Below are positions 21,329-31,040 of a DNA stretch of 64,000 nt, one piece after another. The notes under the pieces are model-generated. The model was not told the origin of the DNA. It saw only the letters and a list, made by a program, of their open reading frames with translations, and ran no database searches. Position 1 is the first letter of the stretch; each line of letters starts with the position of its first letter. Source of the stretch: Symsagittifera roscoffensis. Lineage: Eukaryota > Xenacoelomorpha > Acoela > Convolutidae. Position numbers and translations under genes: made by a program. The stretch covers positions 15,070,019 through 15,134,018 of the forward strand of contig NC_087065.1 of assembly GCF_963678635.1 (NCBI RefSeq), given 5' to 3'.

Positions 21329-22143
21329 TTGTCAAAAAAGAAAGTAGAACACTTTTTACAAACCAAGACATCATATACAAAATTTGGTCCCCCAATCAGA
21401 CGTTTTCGAAGACTTCAAGCATTTTCAAAATACATAAATGAATTTTGGTGTATGAATTTGGCATTTGTGGACAAACTAGCGAGTCAAAACAAGGGAGTCA
21501 AATATTTATTGGTTGCTGTTGATGTTTTTTTGCGATTTGTCAGAGTTCAAACAATGAAAACTAAATATGCCAAAGACACTTTGCAAGCTTTCAAAAAAAT
21601 GATTTCTCAAAAAAACACTCCTGATAAGCTTTGGGTTGATAAAGGAACGGAATATGGAGGAACTTTCAAAAAATTTTGCAAGGAAAATAGCATTGAAGTT
21701 TACTCGACCATGAGTGAAACAAAAGCTGCATTTGCAGAGAGAGCTATTCAATCATTAAAACACATATTTTACCGTTACATAGAAGATCATGGTGAAAAAT
21801 TCATTCACAAGTTGCCGCAATTTGTGTCTACAATGATTTGTCGCATCAATAGATCTATTGAGAAATCACCTAGTGATGTCAAGAATACTTATTTCCTCTG
21901 AATTCTTTACAAAAAACCTCTTACAAGGTATATGAAACTAAAATTCAAAGTTGGAGACAGAGTGAGAATTTCAAAGAAAGATATTCCGTTCCCAAAAGGA
22001 TATAAACCACAATTTACAGATGAAATTTTTGAAATTTCGGTAATCTCTACAAAAATCCTCCTACATACATCATCAAAGATCTCGACAAAGAGGAAATTCT
22101 GGAAAAATTTTATGAAAAAGAGCTTAGAAAAAGTTCTGATTAA
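21329..22143 (+). pseudogene. Polinton retroviral-type integrase, disrupted and D-to-N
   Basis: This DDE integrase would insert the element DNA. The core region reads FWCMNLAFVDKLA, WVDKGTEYGG and SETKAAFAERAI. The first catalytic position is Asn (codon AAT at 21455-21457, residue 43) where the family has Asp. The second Asp (residue 104) and the Glu (residue 137) remain. An in-frame TGA at 21899-21901 follows the core. The frame then reads the C-terminal SH3-like module KFKVGDRVRISKKD, and a frameshift near 22050 moves the last segment to a frame ending in TAA 22141-22143. Loss of the Asp means no catalysis even if the frame were open. Confidence 0.9.
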
Positions 22144-22186
22144 AGGTAAATCGTTTTTTAAACTAAATTTCTACCGATCAGTTGTC

Positions 22187-23013
22187 ATGGATTCTTTCAC
22201 TATTGAGTTGGTTTCCAACGCTTCTTTTAATTGTTATCCGAATAATAGTCTTATTTCTTTTACAAATTTTCTACCTGAACAAATACATTTGACAGGAGAA
22301 TGGGAGGTTGCTATTTCAGAAATATCATACCCCTCTTTGTACCAAAATGTTACAGAGGGAAAGTTTACATTCGTAGATGGTAGAGAAAGTTCTGAGGAGA
22401 AAAGAAAGATTGTACCGATGAACATTGAACCAGGATTGTATCCAAGTAATATTGATATAGTTGTAGCCATGAACAACAAAATTCGAGAACGTCTAGGAGC
22501 TCAAGTTTTTGATTATAACGGAATCTATGTATCATAAGATAAAATACACAAAAAGTCGCTGTTCATTTACCTGAGAGTCAATCAGTGTTTATAACTCAGA
22601 GTGCTGATTTGAGCCAGATTTTTGGTTGTGACTTAGAACAAAATCAAACAGGGGTTATAATGAAAGGAAAAGATCCACATTATCCTCAGTATTCTTATGA
22701 CATTATAAGAATACATTCCCTAATGATATACAGTGATATTATAGAATATAACATAGTTGGTGATACAAAAACTCCCTTAATGCGTTGTATTCCATTTATC
22801 TCCAAAGTGAAGAGTGTAGATATAATTTCTACAGGACAGTACATGAATTATCAATCCTTTACAACTTTACAGTTTAAAAAGCTGTTGAAAAATTCTTTTC
22901 ATAGTATTAAGATAGAACTAAGAGATAGTACAGGCGAAAAAATTCCTTTTGTGTCCGTAGGAATCACTCGAGTTGTTCTCTTGTTCCGCAAGATTTCGAA
23001 TAATCATTTTTGA
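22187..23013 (+). pseudogene. Minor capsid protein (penton, single jelly-roll), disrupted
   Basis: ATG 22187 (MDSFTIELVSNASFNCYP) opens the frame, which has the Polinton penton hallmark LTGEWEVAISEISYPS near residue 40. It stops at TAA 22535-22537. Coding sense resumes in a different frame (about 22550) as VAVHLPESQSVFITQ and continues to 23013 with YSYDIIRIHSLMIYSD and VGITRVVLLFRK. One stop plus one frameshift therefore interrupt a protein of about 275 residues. It is followed by the core protein and the major capsid gene, the usual Polinton morphogenetic order. Confidence 0.85.
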
Positions 23014-23030
23014 TTTAAAATTCATATGAA

Positions 23031-23404
23031 ATGGTTGCTCAAAATTCAGCTGATTTCCCTATTTTTTGAGGACATGCAAGACAGCGTGGAAGAGATTTTG
23101 GAGCTCTTGCGCAAACTCTTGGCAGAACCTCTTCCCCTTTATTAAAAAATATATAGTCCCAGCTGCGAAAAGAATTGTGGCAGATTTGTTTGAAATCGCT
23201 GCTTCAGAGATGGGGGAAGTTGTTAGTGGACGTAAAAAACTCAAAACATTTGCAAAAGATGTGGGAACAAAAGCAGTTGGGAAACAATTGGGAGGTGGAA
23301 AAAAGAAATCTAAGCGTAGAACTGCTAGAACCAGATCCATTTCTCGAAAAAGTAGATCGAAAAACAGTCGCTCTCGCAAAGACATTTTTGACAATATAAA
23401 ATGA
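23031..23404 (+). pseudogene. Basic core protein, adenovirus pX-like, disrupted
   Basis: ATG 23031 starts MVAQNSADFPIF, then TGA 23067-23069, then GHARQRGRDFGALAQTLGR in the same frame. A frameshift near 23140 leads to the frame ending at 23404: FIKKYIVPAAKRIVADLFEI, a Gly-Gly-Gly hinge and an Arg/Ser/Lys-rich tail with SR dipeptides. A hydrophobic helix next to a strongly basic tail fits the minor core/pX-type proteins of Polintons and adenoviruses, which condense packaged DNA. Its TGA overlaps the MCP start codon (ATGA, 23401-23404). Confidence 0.7.
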
Positions 23405-24720
23405 GTGTAAACCAACGTCATTTTCGGTACGGGGCTTTTACAAATTCTTCATTGGAGATTTTCGATAAAGTCCCAGTTTTGGAAACAATTAGGTCATCTT
23501 ACACACAAGAAGTATTCCCCAGTAATTCTCTGGATGAAAGCAGTATTGAGTTTGAATTTGAAACGGATCGTAATCTCTACTTGGATATGCGTGATACCCA
23601 TCTTAGCTTGAAGCTTCAACTATTCAAAGGAAGATTGTTTGATGCTTTCAAAAAAGAAAAAACAGAACATAAAGCAAAATCGGAGGAAGATTCAGATGAG
23701 GAACCACAAACTTACTTAACTTATGTAAGCAATCTACTACATTCTCTATTCTCCAACTGTGAAGTTTATTTTAACAATACAATGGTTTACAATGCCAATG
23801 GATTATATTCTCATAAGGCACCGATATCGAACAAATTCAACTCGTCAGCAGCGAGTATTAAAGGAATTCTTGCTTGTCATGGATACAGTTTTGAAGAAAA
23901 TCCTGATGCATTTGATATGTATCCATTCACTGATAGTGCAAATTCCTTGGGAACAGGCATAACTTTTTCACTCTATGGGAGGCTCGCCATTGATTTGTTT
24001 ACTTGCGAAAAACTGGTGCTACCAAATACCAAAGTTCGAATTAAACTTATTCGAGCTAGACCTAATTTTTACATGTTATCTGATAATCCAAATGTCAGTC
24101 TGAAAATAGTTGATTGTTCGTTGTTTACTAGAAGAATTTTAGTCGCTGAACCTAATCATCAATACTTGCAATGGAATCTGGAAAGAGATCCTGCTCAATA
24201 CAATTACATGGAAACTATAGCAAGAACCTTTATCATTCCATCTTGTCAAAACCATTTCATACAAGAAAATATATTCAATAACGCTCCAATAAAAAGAGTA
24301 GCTGTTGCAATGAATACAAATTCAGCTGTTGCAGGTTCTTTGCATGAAAACCCTTTCAGCTATCAGCAATTTCATTTAAGAGAACTTAGAATTATTCGGG
24401 GTGGAAGAGCAATTGTTTCATTAGTTACAACTTCTTCTTGTCGACCTTATGTTACAACAATGAAAGCAATGCAGTTTAACGAAGACTTCTCAGCTCATCC
24501 TATGAAAGATTTTCAAAATCACTATAATCAAGTTTTTGACTTGACTTCACTATAGGATGCTGCTGAACAGTTGCATTATCCAGAACTTAGTGGAAAAAGC
24601 TTGAGATTAGAAATGTTTTTCCAGTTTCCCTTGGAGCAAGTAACGGAAGTGATAGTCTTGAGTGAAAGACTATCAAATGTTCAAATTGACAAATTCGGAA
24701 CAGTCGCTAAAAATGTTTAG
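23401..24720 (+). pseudogene. Major capsid protein (double jelly-roll), one TAG
   Basis: ATG 23401 opens 384 codons to TAG 24553-24555, and the same frame continues for 55 more codons to TAG 24718-24720 (reading LRLEMFFQFPLEQVTEV and ERLSNVQIDKFG). The full length is about 439 codons, typical for a Polinton hexon-type MCP. Features: LYLDMRDTHLSLKLQLF near residue 60, an acidic insertion (KSEEDSDEEPQTYL near 93), NCEVYFNNTMVY, FTCEKLVLPNTKVRIKLIRA and the C-terminal RELRIIRGGRAIVSL. The gene lies directly after the core protein. Only one nonsense change is seen, so this is one of the best preserved genes of the copy. Confidence 0.9.
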
Positions 24721-24973
24721 TTTTTTTGAGTTTTCAGGTTCCCATAAATATATTGTAGCTTTTTTGGGACTTTTCCTTGTGATTGTCTCTGTACTAAATA
24801 TTTAGTTTTTCTTCAGACCTAAATCTCCAGAAAAAGCAGCTAATGAATGCTGTTTAATTGAAAACCCAAGACATTTCTTCAACCTAGATTGTAAATCAGT
24901 GTTCAACAAATTTTGTCCAATTCACAAGTTTTGTGTATGGGACTTTGTTGATTCAGTACCTAAATGCGAGTAA
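24713..24973 (+). pseudogene. Small Cys-rich membrane protein overlapping the MCP end
   Basis: ATG 24713 overlaps the last codons of the MCP frame. The 86-codon frame reads MFSFFEFSGSHKYIVAFLG, a single hydrophobic segment (YIVAFLGLFLVIVSVL), an internal TAG at 24803-24805, then a Cys-rich ectodomain-like part (NECCLIEN, DCKSVFNKFCPIHKFCVW, PKCE) ending at TAA 24971-24973. Seven cysteines in about 45 residues suggest disulfides. A membrane-anchored virion or entry-associated component is plausible but not shown. GTAAGT directly at the stop is a good splice-donor sequence, and a pyrimidine-rich TTTTAG precedes the next ATG, so splicing to the protease ORF is also conceivable. Confidence 0.5.
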
Positions 24974-25064
24974 GTAAATAACTTTAGAATTTTCTATCCT
25001 AAATTACAATATCAAACTTTCTATTTTTTTTGTTTTAGATGTAAATCAGCTAACATTTGCGAAA

Positions 25065-25462
25065 ATGGATAATTTTTCACTTCTGCAAATTATTGAAAGA
25101 ATTCCTGAACTCAGGTTCAAGTACATGGGATCTTACCCCTCTGATGAAGTACCTCAACTAACAAAATACTCTTTTGCAATTGTTAACTCAGCTCCAAGCA
25201 ATGATAGAGGGGAGCACTGGATCATGATGGCTCGATTGGATAAAACTTACTATTTTTCTGATTCTTTGGATCGGAAAAGAACAGCTTATTCCTTTCTAAC
25301 AAAAAAGTATCGGCGAATGGTTCCTCGAAAGCTACAAAAGCTGAAAACTTGTGTGGATTTTACGCAATTTTTTCAGCATTTCTTCTTTTTAAATTCTACC
25401 AGACAAACTTGAATAATATTCATGATGTGCATGTTTTGAATTTTTCAAGTAATTTTATGTAA
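25065..25462 (+). pseudogene. Adenain-like cysteine protease, frameshifted
   Basis: The Ulp1/adenain-type maturation protease of Polintons. ATG 25065 opens a frame with the catalytic His in GEHWIMMARLD (residue 51) and the acidic residue in YFSDSLDRK (residue 66). The catalytic Cys motif LCGFYAI is encoded in a different frame, with TGT at 25352-25354, so a frameshift lies at about 25320-25350. That second frame ends at TAA 25460-25462 after ENLCGFYAIFSAFLLF. It is the last gene before the right TIR. Confidence 0.85.
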
Positions 25463-25484
25463 ATTTGTAGTTTTTTCATTTGTA

Positions 25485-26058
25485 ACTGTAAATTATGGCA
25501 GTAAGTTTACTATACGATGCAGTGATTTATATATAATCATTGTAATTTAATTTTTTTCTCTCAGAAAATTTATTTTTTTTCGATTTCTCTGTAGGTTCTG
25601 AATAGATTCGGATAGATAGAAAGTAAAAGTATCTAAAAAATTTTTATTAGATCAAATTAAACAAAATCTTATCGTGTTTTGAATTTTTTCGAAAAAATTT
25701 TGATTTGATAAAAATTCCAAGTTTTTGCACAAAAACTCTTACCATTGACTTACCATGCACCAAAAAAACAAAACACAAAACCTTAATTCTACACGTAATT
25801 AACAATTAATTGTTCCCAATTAGATAACGCGCGCCAAAAATTTTGCGAAAAAAATAAACAAAAACCAAAAAATTTTCGTTTTTCTTTCTCTTACCATCAC
25901 ACTGAAACCTTACCATCGGTATTCCCTATCTTAATACAATGTAGACTCTATATCCAATCTTAATACATAGCTTGAAGACCGGATGCTCTGTTCCCTATCT
26001 TAATACATGTGGGTCTTCAGTGTCCCCCCCCCCCACTTCAGCATCAGCATCTACTACT
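25485..26058 (-). repeat. Polinton right terminal inverted repeat
   Basis: Reverse complement of the two parts of the left TIR, about 570 bp and over 90% identical by eye, ending ...CATCTACTACT. It contains three inverted copies of the TGTATTAAGATAGGG motif (25920-25938, 25949-25967, 25990-26008). The inner boundary at the ATACGATGCAGTGATTTATA block is approximate. Confidence 0.93.
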
Positions 26059-26064
26059 CTTGTC
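26059..26064. repeat. Target site duplication, right (CTTGTC)
   Basis: Identical to 8253-8258. It marks the exact right edge of the Polinton. Confidence 0.9.
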
Positions 26065-26236
26065 CACCATCTACCAACCAGATCACAATGACGTTTTCTT
26101 TACCATAATGATAGCCTAAAGAAAATTGTATTTTGACAAGCCTTGATCACATAAATTACTAGTCGGCAAAACTAAGTGAAATTTCATTTTTACTCATAAA
26201 GTATCCGTTTTAAACGTTTTTCGTGGGCAAGATTTG

Positions 26237-26478
26237 TGTCATACCGCGGGGTATGATAACAGTTAATATTGAATCCGAACGGACTGGTAAATGACCAATA
26301 ACATCAACTGATAACTCAAATAAAACAACCAGCTCGCAATGTTCTTATTTATGTTCTCACCAACATATTGTGAGATTGCGCATTCGTAACAACATACAAA
26401 GTCAAGTCACGAGCTCAACGCAGTGAGCTAACATCAAAATGAAATACTCACTAATTTTGCCAATACGGGCGGATGACA
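26237..26478 (-). repeat. 3' LTR of the gypsy element (242 bp)
   Basis: TGTCAT...ATGACA ends. Pairs with 34329-34570, sharing blocks such as GAGCTCAACGCAGTGAGCTAA. Confidence 0.85.
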
Positions 26479-26492
26479 TTCATCCCCCCGTG
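26479..26492 (-). other. Polypurine tract next to the 3' LTR
   Basis: On the minus strand the bases abutting the 3' LTR read CACGGGGGGATGAA, a purine-rich plus-strand primer site in the expected position. It supports the minus orientation of the element. Confidence 0.6.
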
Positions 26493-26823
26493 GAAAAATT
26501 AACACAAAGTAAGAGTGATTTGAGTCTTAGGTCCCAGCAGGACCGTAGTTTTTATGTCCCATATCTTGCTTATTCTGTGGGTTTTCTGCAGGGGACATCA
26601 AGTCGATGATCTCCATTGCCTGCATGGCCCCCAAAAAATTTACGCTGGCCTTGTACTCCGGTGATTTAAAAAAAATCTAACCTCTGAGATGAAGCTTCTT
26701 AAGCTGGGTTTTGTATCGGGCGTTGAGATGTTTGATTCGATGTCGTTGGCAATTCTTTGGTCTCTTGTCCGTGGGTGATTCGATTGAGAGTTGTTTTGCC
26801 GGTGATTGGATCATTTTTCCATT

Positions 26824-27805
26824 TATCGGGACCGCGTTCCCCAGTTTGGGACTGGGTTACTGTTGATTGTCTGGATCAAGACGACTTTCTTGCCGGCGGT
26901 AGTAGTTTGCGTCTTACTGCGTTTTCTTTTTGTATACCCGCTCTGGTGATGGTGCGCCGTGTTCCGAAGTCTATGAGCCCGGCTTAAATTGCTTCTTTTG
27001 TGTGGTTTCCGCTGTGTTGATTTCATATGGAGCTTCCATTCCCTTGTTGGTGTTCGTTGTGCTGGTTTTTCTGTTGTTTGCTTTCCTGTAGCTTTTATTT
27101 TGATTGGACTGTCCTGTAACTCACTCGAGTTAGCTTCATTTGTAGCCCCGTTATGTCCTCTCGGAACATAGGATGTTGTGGTGCGTTAGGATCTTCAAAA
27201 TCTAGAAAACGCAAACAAGGCCATGTTCTCTGAGTGGATTTATATGGCACGTAGTCGCTAAGTTGTGACGGCCGGCATGGAGCGTAGATTAAAGGACTAA
27301 GAACAAACGCAACCCCACTAGATTTTTATCTTCTTGTTTGTCTTCATTTTGATTTTACCCACGCTGTGTGTGGCGTGTCTGTTAAAATTTTTCCATCGGT
27401 TGTTTTGTCTTTTTGTTCAAACGTTTTTGGTTCTTTCACTTTCGTTGCCAAAATAGTTTTTTTTCCGTGCTACTTGTTCTTTTCGTTTGTCAAAATTTGG
27501 TTCGGCCTGTTGCTTAATACCTTTGAATCTTACGTTTAATTGAATCTTTAGCTGGTGTGTGTTGAATGATTGCAGGCTCCGTGATTCTTCTTTTTACCCT
27601 GATCTCGTCTTCCGACCACTTTCGAAGGTCGGACATTATTTCCGCTGGAATTGTAGGTTGCATCAGGTTTTCCCATCTAAAAAGGCGTGTTTGGCGTTTT
27701 TCCCAAATTAAATTGTCTGGTGAACTATTTGTTGCTTTGTTTGAAAGTGGGTTATTGACTTTTCTACCCATATGCGCTTCAAATGGTGTTTTTTTTGTTA
27801 TTCCG
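26824..27805 (-). repeat. Internal duplication block A, copy 1
   Basis: Homologous to 31041-32097 at about 95% by eye, with a roughly 60-base extra piece in the other copy near 31785-31845. It covers the region after integrase and the integrase C-terminus. Confidence 0.85.
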
Positions 27806-28735
27806 CGTGGAGTTATATGTAACATTTTCCGACTGCTTCTTTTGAGTGATTCCATATGAAACTTCGTTCCCCTTGTTGGTGTTCGTTGTGCTGGTTTTCC
27901 CTTTGTTTGTTTTTCTGTATGTTTTTTTTTATCGGAATGGCCTGCATGGACCGTAGATATTTTGGAAATTTTGATCACTTAGCTATAGCAACTAGTATAT
28001 ACGCATCTCTATTTAGTAAATTTGGTACTGGTTCCGCAAAGTCTATTTGTAATTTCCGCAACATCCGAGGCTAAATTGAGCGGAGATTTGTTCGTGTCAA
28101 TTCTCTTTACTCCCAGTCGTTGTTGATGTTTTTGTATCAAACTTTTTACCACAACTATGGACTTGCGGGACTTGTGGTCCTCGAGCGGAGCAAAAAAGAG
28201 TTTTATGTTTTTTTGATTTGCATAAAAACGTTTTAGTTTTAAAGCTCAAAAGGTTTGTGCCTGGTCGCATCTTAGCTTGCGTGGTTTTCTGTTATTTGAT
28301 TTGTAACATTGCATAATTTTTAATGTGACATCCGCTGTCGCTTACGGAACTAAATTAGCTGTTGGAAATTTTGACCCTTTATCTATAGCAACTATTATAT
28401 ATGCAGCATCTTTATTTAGTTCATCCGGAAGAGGTCCGCAAAGTCTAATTGTACCTCTTCGTTAGGTTCAACAACAGAATCCATTTAGAATGAGGGTTTT
28501 TTATTATTATTTCAAGTTTTTACCTTGCTCTATACACTGTCGACATTGTTGTGTCATCAGCACAATTGATCAATGGATGTGGGGAAACCGGATGTGTTGA
28601 CAGGGGTCTAGCATGGCGGCCGATTTGGGATTAGTGAGGTGCAAGCTATCGAGCACTGTCTGTCTAAGTTGATTAGGGAGTATAATTCGGTCGTATATTG
28701 TCGTATATTGTACCAGTACTGACACTGACCGACTT
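27514..28735 (-). pseudogene. Gypsy integrase, degraded
   Basis: The C-terminal part (27978 to 27514) reads ITKKTPFEAHMGRKVNNPLS, the usual block after the DDE core, then LRKWSEDEIRVKRRITEP. Upstream (to about 28735) translation shows core-like fragments interrupted by many stops (near 28330-28600). No full catalytic triad can be assembled with confidence. It belongs to the second pol copy of the element. Confidence 0.6.
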
Positions 28736-29196
28736 TATCTTAGGGACTTCCGAGTCTCGTTTCCTTTCACGAAGTTAACGAGTGGGCGCATATTTTTGTC
28801 GTTTCGGATTGCCGGCAATGTAGCTGAATCCCAACGCTTGCAAAATTTTCCCGCACAGTGGGTTGCCTTCCTCGATTTCCATGTTTGATTCTTATAGTAT
28901 ATCTCTTTTGTCTTGAATGATAGTTCGGTTTGCGTATCGGTGTTTTGAGTTTTTGGCTCCGTTTGTGTGGATGATGATGTTTTAGTCTGGTCCTTTCTTC
29001 GTGATGTTGTGTTTACGTTGTCAGTATTTGTTTCCATGATCGATTTTTCACTCGTTTCCTCTTGACGAGTGCTGTTATCACTGAAAACGACATTTGGAAA
29101 TGTGTTTTTTTTCAGCTGTTCGTTCGATGTTTTCTCTATCATCCTTGATTGTGGCTGGTGTTGGTGTAGCAACTGGATGGCTTTTATTTCCTTCAT
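28735..29196 (-). CDS. Gln/Thr/Lys-rich frame in gypsy pol, unrecognised
   Basis: A 153-codon minus frame (MKEIKAIQLLHQHQPQSRM...) with polar low-complexity sequence (TSSSTQTEPKTQNTDTQTEL) lies between the RT/RNase H remnants and the integrase core remnants. It could be an inter-domain linker in its true frame or a compositional frame. No enzymatic motif is seen. Confidence 0.3.
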   Translation of the reverse strand: MKEIKAIQLLHQHQPQSRMIEKTSNEQLKKNTFPNVVFSDNSTRQEETSEKSIMETNTDNVNTTSRRKDQTKTSSSTQTEPKTQNTDTQTELSFKTKEIYYKNQTWKSRKATHCAGKFCKRWDSATLPAIRNDKNMRPLVNFVKGNETRKSLR

Positions 29197-29425
29197 TCGT
29201 CCGTCTTCTATTCCATCGTGGATCTGAGAGGCTCTCCTCCCGATTGGATTCTCCTTGCCACTCTTCTGTTCGATGACTGGTTCTGTTTCAATCTATGTTA
29301 CTTTCGTTTTCCGCAAACCCCTTGCTATTGTTTTTATTAAGTGATTAACTATTTCTTTTTGCATCTGCCTTGTGGTTGGTCATAATGGTGCAAAATTGAC
29401 AAAATCGGTTTTCTTATTCAGTGTT

Positions 29426-30460
29426 TCAGTTTTTGACTGTATCTTGGAATAAATTGTGCGAATGATTGAGATTTTCTTGGGTTAATTGGCAGCTTGTGCG
29501 CTGTGTGAAATGTCTGGAATGCAATTGAGATTTGGATTGGCTTGTTTGCGTTCCTTCATTTTCCGCTTGTTTTTTGATCAGTCGTTTCGGTGCTCGATTT
29601 AAGAATAAGTTGTCAATCGTCTTAAGATGAATTATGAATGAGTTGATTGATGCCACAACAAACTCCACATCATACTCATTAGGTAATATTGCTAATCTAA
29701 CTGGATTTCGGGACCTGTAGTCATTTTATTTCCCGCCAAAAAACGTTTGATGTAAAAATTGAAAGGAATTGTACCTCCGTTCCCAAACTATCGTAGATAG
29801 TCTTTCTATGGCTTCTCTTTTTTTTATTAGAGGCGTTGGGCATTGCAGAAAGCTTTTGTAAAACTTTCAGAAAGCTTTTGTAAAATTTTCTGCAATGTGG
29901 TTTCCTCCAACGATGATTTGATTATAATTAGTATACCTTAAGATATGCGTATGTATTTTTGCAATTTGTTAGCGTGATATCGGTTGCTTTTTGTATTTCT
30001 GCCGGCATATCCGTGAGGCCGTAAAAACCTGCTGGGAATTGGTAGGTTCCGTGGCATTTCTCGAATGAGGCTAAAGTTGCACTGCTCTCGGGTTTGTCTA
30101 TCCAAAGGGATTTGCGATCAAACAAATCGTAATTCAAGGAACGAGAACAATAATTTTTCTTTTGTGTTAGAATTTATTTGTTTTTGCAATGTTGTCAAGA
30201 AGTTGCTCTAAAAATGGCAATAAATGTTTGTTTTTCTGGAGGAACTTTTTAATTTTCTGCGAATCTAACGCCAGCTTACCGTTTGATTTTTTTCAGCACG
30301 ATCGGGCTGGTGAGTTGTTTATCTGAACGTTTGTCTAACGTCACAGTAATTTTCTGTTCTATAAACTTACTCAATTCTGTTTCAACAGTTTCTTGAAGGT
30401 GAATCGGGATTCAGCGGCCATTTTGCTGGATAGGAGTCACGTCCGGAATAAACTGTGCTT
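29426..30460 (-). pseudogene. Gypsy reverse transcriptase, second copy, degraded
   Basis: From 30460 the minus strand gives the RT N-terminal region (ending near SYPAKWPLNPDSP). At 30137-29928 it then gives MNYDLFDRKSLWIDKPESSA and YQFPAGFYGLTDMPAEIQKA, which correspond to the motif where most gypsy RTs have a MPFGL-N-P-TFQ block. Remnants to 29426 include INSFIIHLKTIDNLFLNR. Multiple stops and shifts intervene. The catalytic YxDD box is not recoverable by eye. Confidence 0.6.
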
Positions 30461-31040
30461 TCATCACGTTTTTTTTGCTCTTCCTTTTGAATAATTGCGT
30501 TAAGTTTTCCTTCATTCACTGTTTTATTTCTATGTTTGACTTCTCTCCCTCGTTTACATTGAGCATTTGATTTTTTTTTGTTTTTTTTTGTAATATTTTC
30601 TTTCCAATATGTGGTAGTAGCTTTCGACCGGTTATATTTGCTTTTTGATCGTCCACCGCAATAAATGGGGTTGATTAAATTGTCCATCCCCCGGATTCGA
30701 GCGCGATGATTAGCTGTGTTTTTGGTATAATCGTTTTTGCCTTGTAGCATGCCAAGTTTCAAGCGTCGTCCTCCGTGGGGATAAATTTGAATATTGATGA
30801 GCTGTCGTTTAGTTGCAGGCGACGTGCTGTTGTCTCGTTTAACAAGGACATAGGACTGCCAGAATCGGCGATAGCGAATATGAGATTGCATTTTGTCTCA
30901 CCGAGTTTTACCAAATGTCCAATTAAGTCTTCTTCATTGAATTTCGCTGACGTTTTGACTTCGATTACTTCAACAATTGCCATCTTGGAATTCTTATCTC
31001 TTTGAGTTTTTTCCCCCGTTCTGTGACGTAAACTCGGCAA
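29892..31040 (-). repeat. Internal duplication block B, copy 2
   Basis: Homologous to 32099-33248 (protease to RT). The copies end together at a joint near 31041, where ACTCGGCAAAT runs into CGGGACCGCG, the start of block A. Confidence 0.85.
30759..31040 (-). pseudogene. Gypsy aspartic protease, second copy
   Basis: The minus frame has IFAIADSGSPMSLLNE (catalytic D-S-G) and the following TTARRLQLND helix. It lacks an upstream gag in this copy because the block begins right at the duplication joint. The frame diverges from the RT below it by a shift near 30760. Confidence 0.65.

Larger units (their letters stand above)
8259..26058. mobile_element. Polinton/Maverick, full length, decayed
   Basis: A 17.8-kb element bounded by inverted repeats that begin AGTAGTAGATG, flanked by a perfect 6-bp duplication. 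It carries the defining Polinton set: protein-primed family B DNA polymerase (minus strand), retroviral-type integrase, FtsK/HerA-type packaging ATPase, adenain-like cysteine protease, double-jelly-roll major capsid and penton. Extra genes are PC4-like proteins, small membrane proteins and a basic core protein. About 640 bp of the length is a secondary filler plus short duplication in the left TIR. Almost all genes carry stops of all three kinds and frameshifts, and the integrase lacks one catalytic Asp, so this copy is an inactive fossil. Confidence 0.97.

Noticed and set aside
24713-25064. Definite intron between the Cys-rich ORF and the protease
   Set aside because: GTAAGT and a pyrimidine tract with TTTTAG are present, but both ORFs also make sense unspliced. 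Not called without transcript data.
9531-25462. Stop-codon reassignment to explain the many in-frame stops in the Polinton
   Set aside because: All three stop codons occur inside genes, together with frameshifts and a lost catalytic residue. Decay explains this, and a variant code does not.
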